Assembly: GCF_038148855.1 (NCBI RefSeq)
Contig: NZ_JBBVGR010000001.1
Span: forward strand, 434,001-498,000
Direction: 5' to 3'
Origin: Phycobacter sedimenti
GTDB lineage: Bacteria; Pseudomonadota; Alphaproteobacteria; Rhodobacterales; Rhodobacteraceae
Length of the DNA: 64,000 nt
Shown here: one piece after another, positions 63,043-64,000 of the stretch
Numbering within the stretch: position 1 is the first letter of the stretch
Layout of the letters: every line of letters starts with the position of its first letter
Position numbers and translations under genes: made by a program
Notes under the pieces: model-generated
What the model was told of the DNA's origin: nothing
What the model saw: only the letters and a program-made list of their open reading frames with translations
Database searches by the model: none

Positions 63043-63405
63043 ATGACAAACGCTTCCGAACCTCTTGAAGGGGCGCCGCTGATCGCGCCGTCTTCCGTTT
63101 CCCATCCGCTCTACGATGCGGTGGCCGACGCATGCCGTAGCGTCTATGACCCTGAAATCCCGGTCAACATCTATGAACTGGGCCTGATCTACACCATCGA
63201 CATCAACGATGAGAACGACGTCAAGATCATCATGACCCTGACCGCGCCGGGCTGCCCCGTTGCCGGTGAGATGCCAGGCTGGATCGTCGATGCCATCTCG
63301 CCCGTGCCGGGTGTGAAATCCGTCGATGTCGAACTCACCTGGGAGCCGCCCTGGGGCATGGAGATGATGTCGGACGAGGCGCGTCTGGAACTGGGCTTCA
63401 TGTAA
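63043..63405 (+). CDS. sufT: SufT-like (MIP18-family) Fe-S assembly factor
   Basis: 120 residues. The MIP18/SufT domain is marked by SVYDPEIPVNIYELGLIYTI near 34-53, the conserved Cys in LTAPGCPVAGEMP and the closing VELTWEPPWGMEMM. SufT helps mature Fe-S clusters and usually sits in or near the suf operon. The context here does not show suf genes within the window. An upstream CAGGGA provides the ribosome-binding site, and a terminator follows the gene. Confidence 0.88.
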   Translation: MTNASEPLEGAPLIAPSSVSHPLYDAVADACRSVYDPEIPVNIYELGLIYTIDINDENDVKIIMTLTAPGCPVAGEMPGWIVDAISPVPGVKSVDVELTWEPPWGMEMMSDEARLELGFM

Positions 63406-63441
63406 GGCGCCTGCCGCGCATCATTACAAATGTTTCACAGG

Positions 63442-63477
63442 ATCGCGGCGCGGGTGTTACCCGGCGCCGCGATTTTC
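63442..63477 (+). terminator. Probable terminator of sufT
   Basis: GATCGCGGCGC/GCGCCGCGATT stem containing GGGTGTTACCC, with TTTTCATTT following. Confidence 0.75.
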
Positions 63478-63508
63478 ATTTCAAGACCCGTTTTTCAGGA
63501 GATCCCTT

Positions 63509-64000
63509 TTGCGCCTTTCATTTGCCCTGACCGCTCTGGCCCTGCCCGGCCTTGTTCTGTCGCTTGCCGACGTGCCCGTCCACGCCGGTGACACCGGCCT
63601 CACCTACGGGCCGCGCCCGGCCTATCTGATCGATAAGCTGCCTGAGGGCACGCTGAAGGAGAAACTCCAATCCTGTGCCGCACAAACCCCAAAGCGCACG
63701 GATTTTTCCATCGGCCACCGCGGCGCGCCGCTCTTGTTCCCTGAGCATACTGTCGAAAGCAACGTGGCCGCCGCGCAGATGGGCGCCGGGATCCTGGAGT
63801 GCGATGTCACCTTCACCAAGGATCTGGAACTGGTCTGCCGCCATGCCCAGAACGATCTGCACACCACGACCAATATCCTGACCACCGGTCTGGCAGCGAC
63901 CTGCATCACGCCCTTTACGCCCGCCACCGGCAGCACCGATGCCACGGCCGAGTGCCGCACCTCGGAGATCACGCTGGAGGAGTTCCGCAGCCTCAACCCC
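63509..64000 (+). CDS. Glycerophosphodiester phosphodiesterase, 3' part missing
   Basis: At least 164 residues from a TTG at 63509 that has AGGAG seven bases upstream. A Sec-type leader (LRLSFALTALALPGLVLSLA) indicates export to the periplasm. The GDPD fold begins with GHRGAPLLFPEHTVES around residue 69-84, followed by ECDVTFTKDLELVCRHA: the first block carries the catalytic His and Arg and the second a metal-binding Glu-Asp. Such enzymes split glycerophosphodiesters to glycerol-3-phosphate. The 3' end lies beyond the window. Confidence 0.85.
   Translation, partial: MRLSFALTALALPGLVLSLADVPVHAGDTGLTYGPRPAYLIDKLPEGTLKEKLQSCAAQTPKRTDFSIGHRGAPLLFPEHTVESNVAAAQMGAGILECDVTFTKDLELVCRHAQNDLHTTTNILTTGLAATCITPFTPATGSTDATAECRTSEITLEEFRSLNP

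Overview
The window reads as chromosomal DNA of a GC-rich alphaproteobacterium, most likely a marine Rhodobacterales (Roseobacter-group) species. Grounds: the order rpmF-plsX-fabH-ihfA-merR, the cluster dgt / argS-SPOR-nagZ-scpA-scpB, a dksA lacking the zinc-finger cysteines, DUF177 and bamE back to back, olsB, and several TTAA-N7-TTAA (CtrA-type) boxes. Assignments come from reading translated frames and recalling family motifs; no search was run.

Layout. 1-8.6 kb: an edge-truncated EEP-family phosphatase/nuclease, an EamA transporter, selO, a cupin, anmK and tyrS, then about 1.2 kb holding a decayed IS1595-type transposase, a lipoprotein, a GC-palindrome repeat and a very small membrane protein. 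8.6-13.2 kb: acyltransferase-like protein, short-chain dehydrogenase, Uup-type ABC-F ATPase, olsB. 13.3-19.1 kb: bamE, DUF177, rpmF, plsX, fabH, ihfA, a MerR-type regulator with a long acidic tail, tRNA-Pro(GGG). 19.2-27.9 kb: two-domain dCTP deaminase, a small basic protein, scpB, scpA, nagZ, SPOR protein, argS, dgt, A-type Fe-S carrier. 27.9-30.9 kb: an unusual three-gene cassette (repeat peptide, unrecognised 368-aa protein, EamA permease). 30.9-37.4 kb: xthA, FAD monooxygenase, dksA, a MoxR-type ATPase, DUF2927 lipoprotein, 55-aa membrane protein, CoxE-like VWA protein. 37.5-41.5 kb: two tandem HD-GYP genes with an M48 peptidase and a stump of a second M48 copy. 41.5-49.3 kb: LLM oxidoreductase, PIN protein, RlmI-like methyltransferase, glnE, a small Cys-rich protein, secreted nuclease, tRNA-Val(CAC). 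49.4-57.9 kb: Lrp regulator with a divergent leucine-dehydrogenase-like gene, YjhX-family protein, GNAT, lon, orphan methyltransferase, two lipoproteins. 58-64 kb: tgt, a retropepsin-RimK fusion, a QmcA/NfeD pair, a beta-barrel protein, a SufT-like protein, and an edge-truncated glycerophosphodiesterase.

Much of the window is housekeeping: translation (tyrS, argS, rpmF, tgt, two tRNAs), phospholipid and ornithine-lipid synthesis (plsX, fabH, olsB), chromosome condensation (scpAB), wall recycling (anmK, nagZ), nitrogen control (glnE) and proteolysis (lon). The most promising lead for something undescribed is the cassette at 27958-30477: a 118-aa peptide carrying five FSSGS repeats about 20 residues apart, with a strong ribosome-binding site, followed by an unrecognised 368-aa protein whose stop codon overlaps the start of a drug/metabolite-type permease. 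It has the layout of a multi-core ribosomal peptide system with a candidate maturation protein and exporter, but that function is inference. Second is the [HD-GYP + M48] tandem duplication, with a CtrA-type box in front of each HD-GYP copy.
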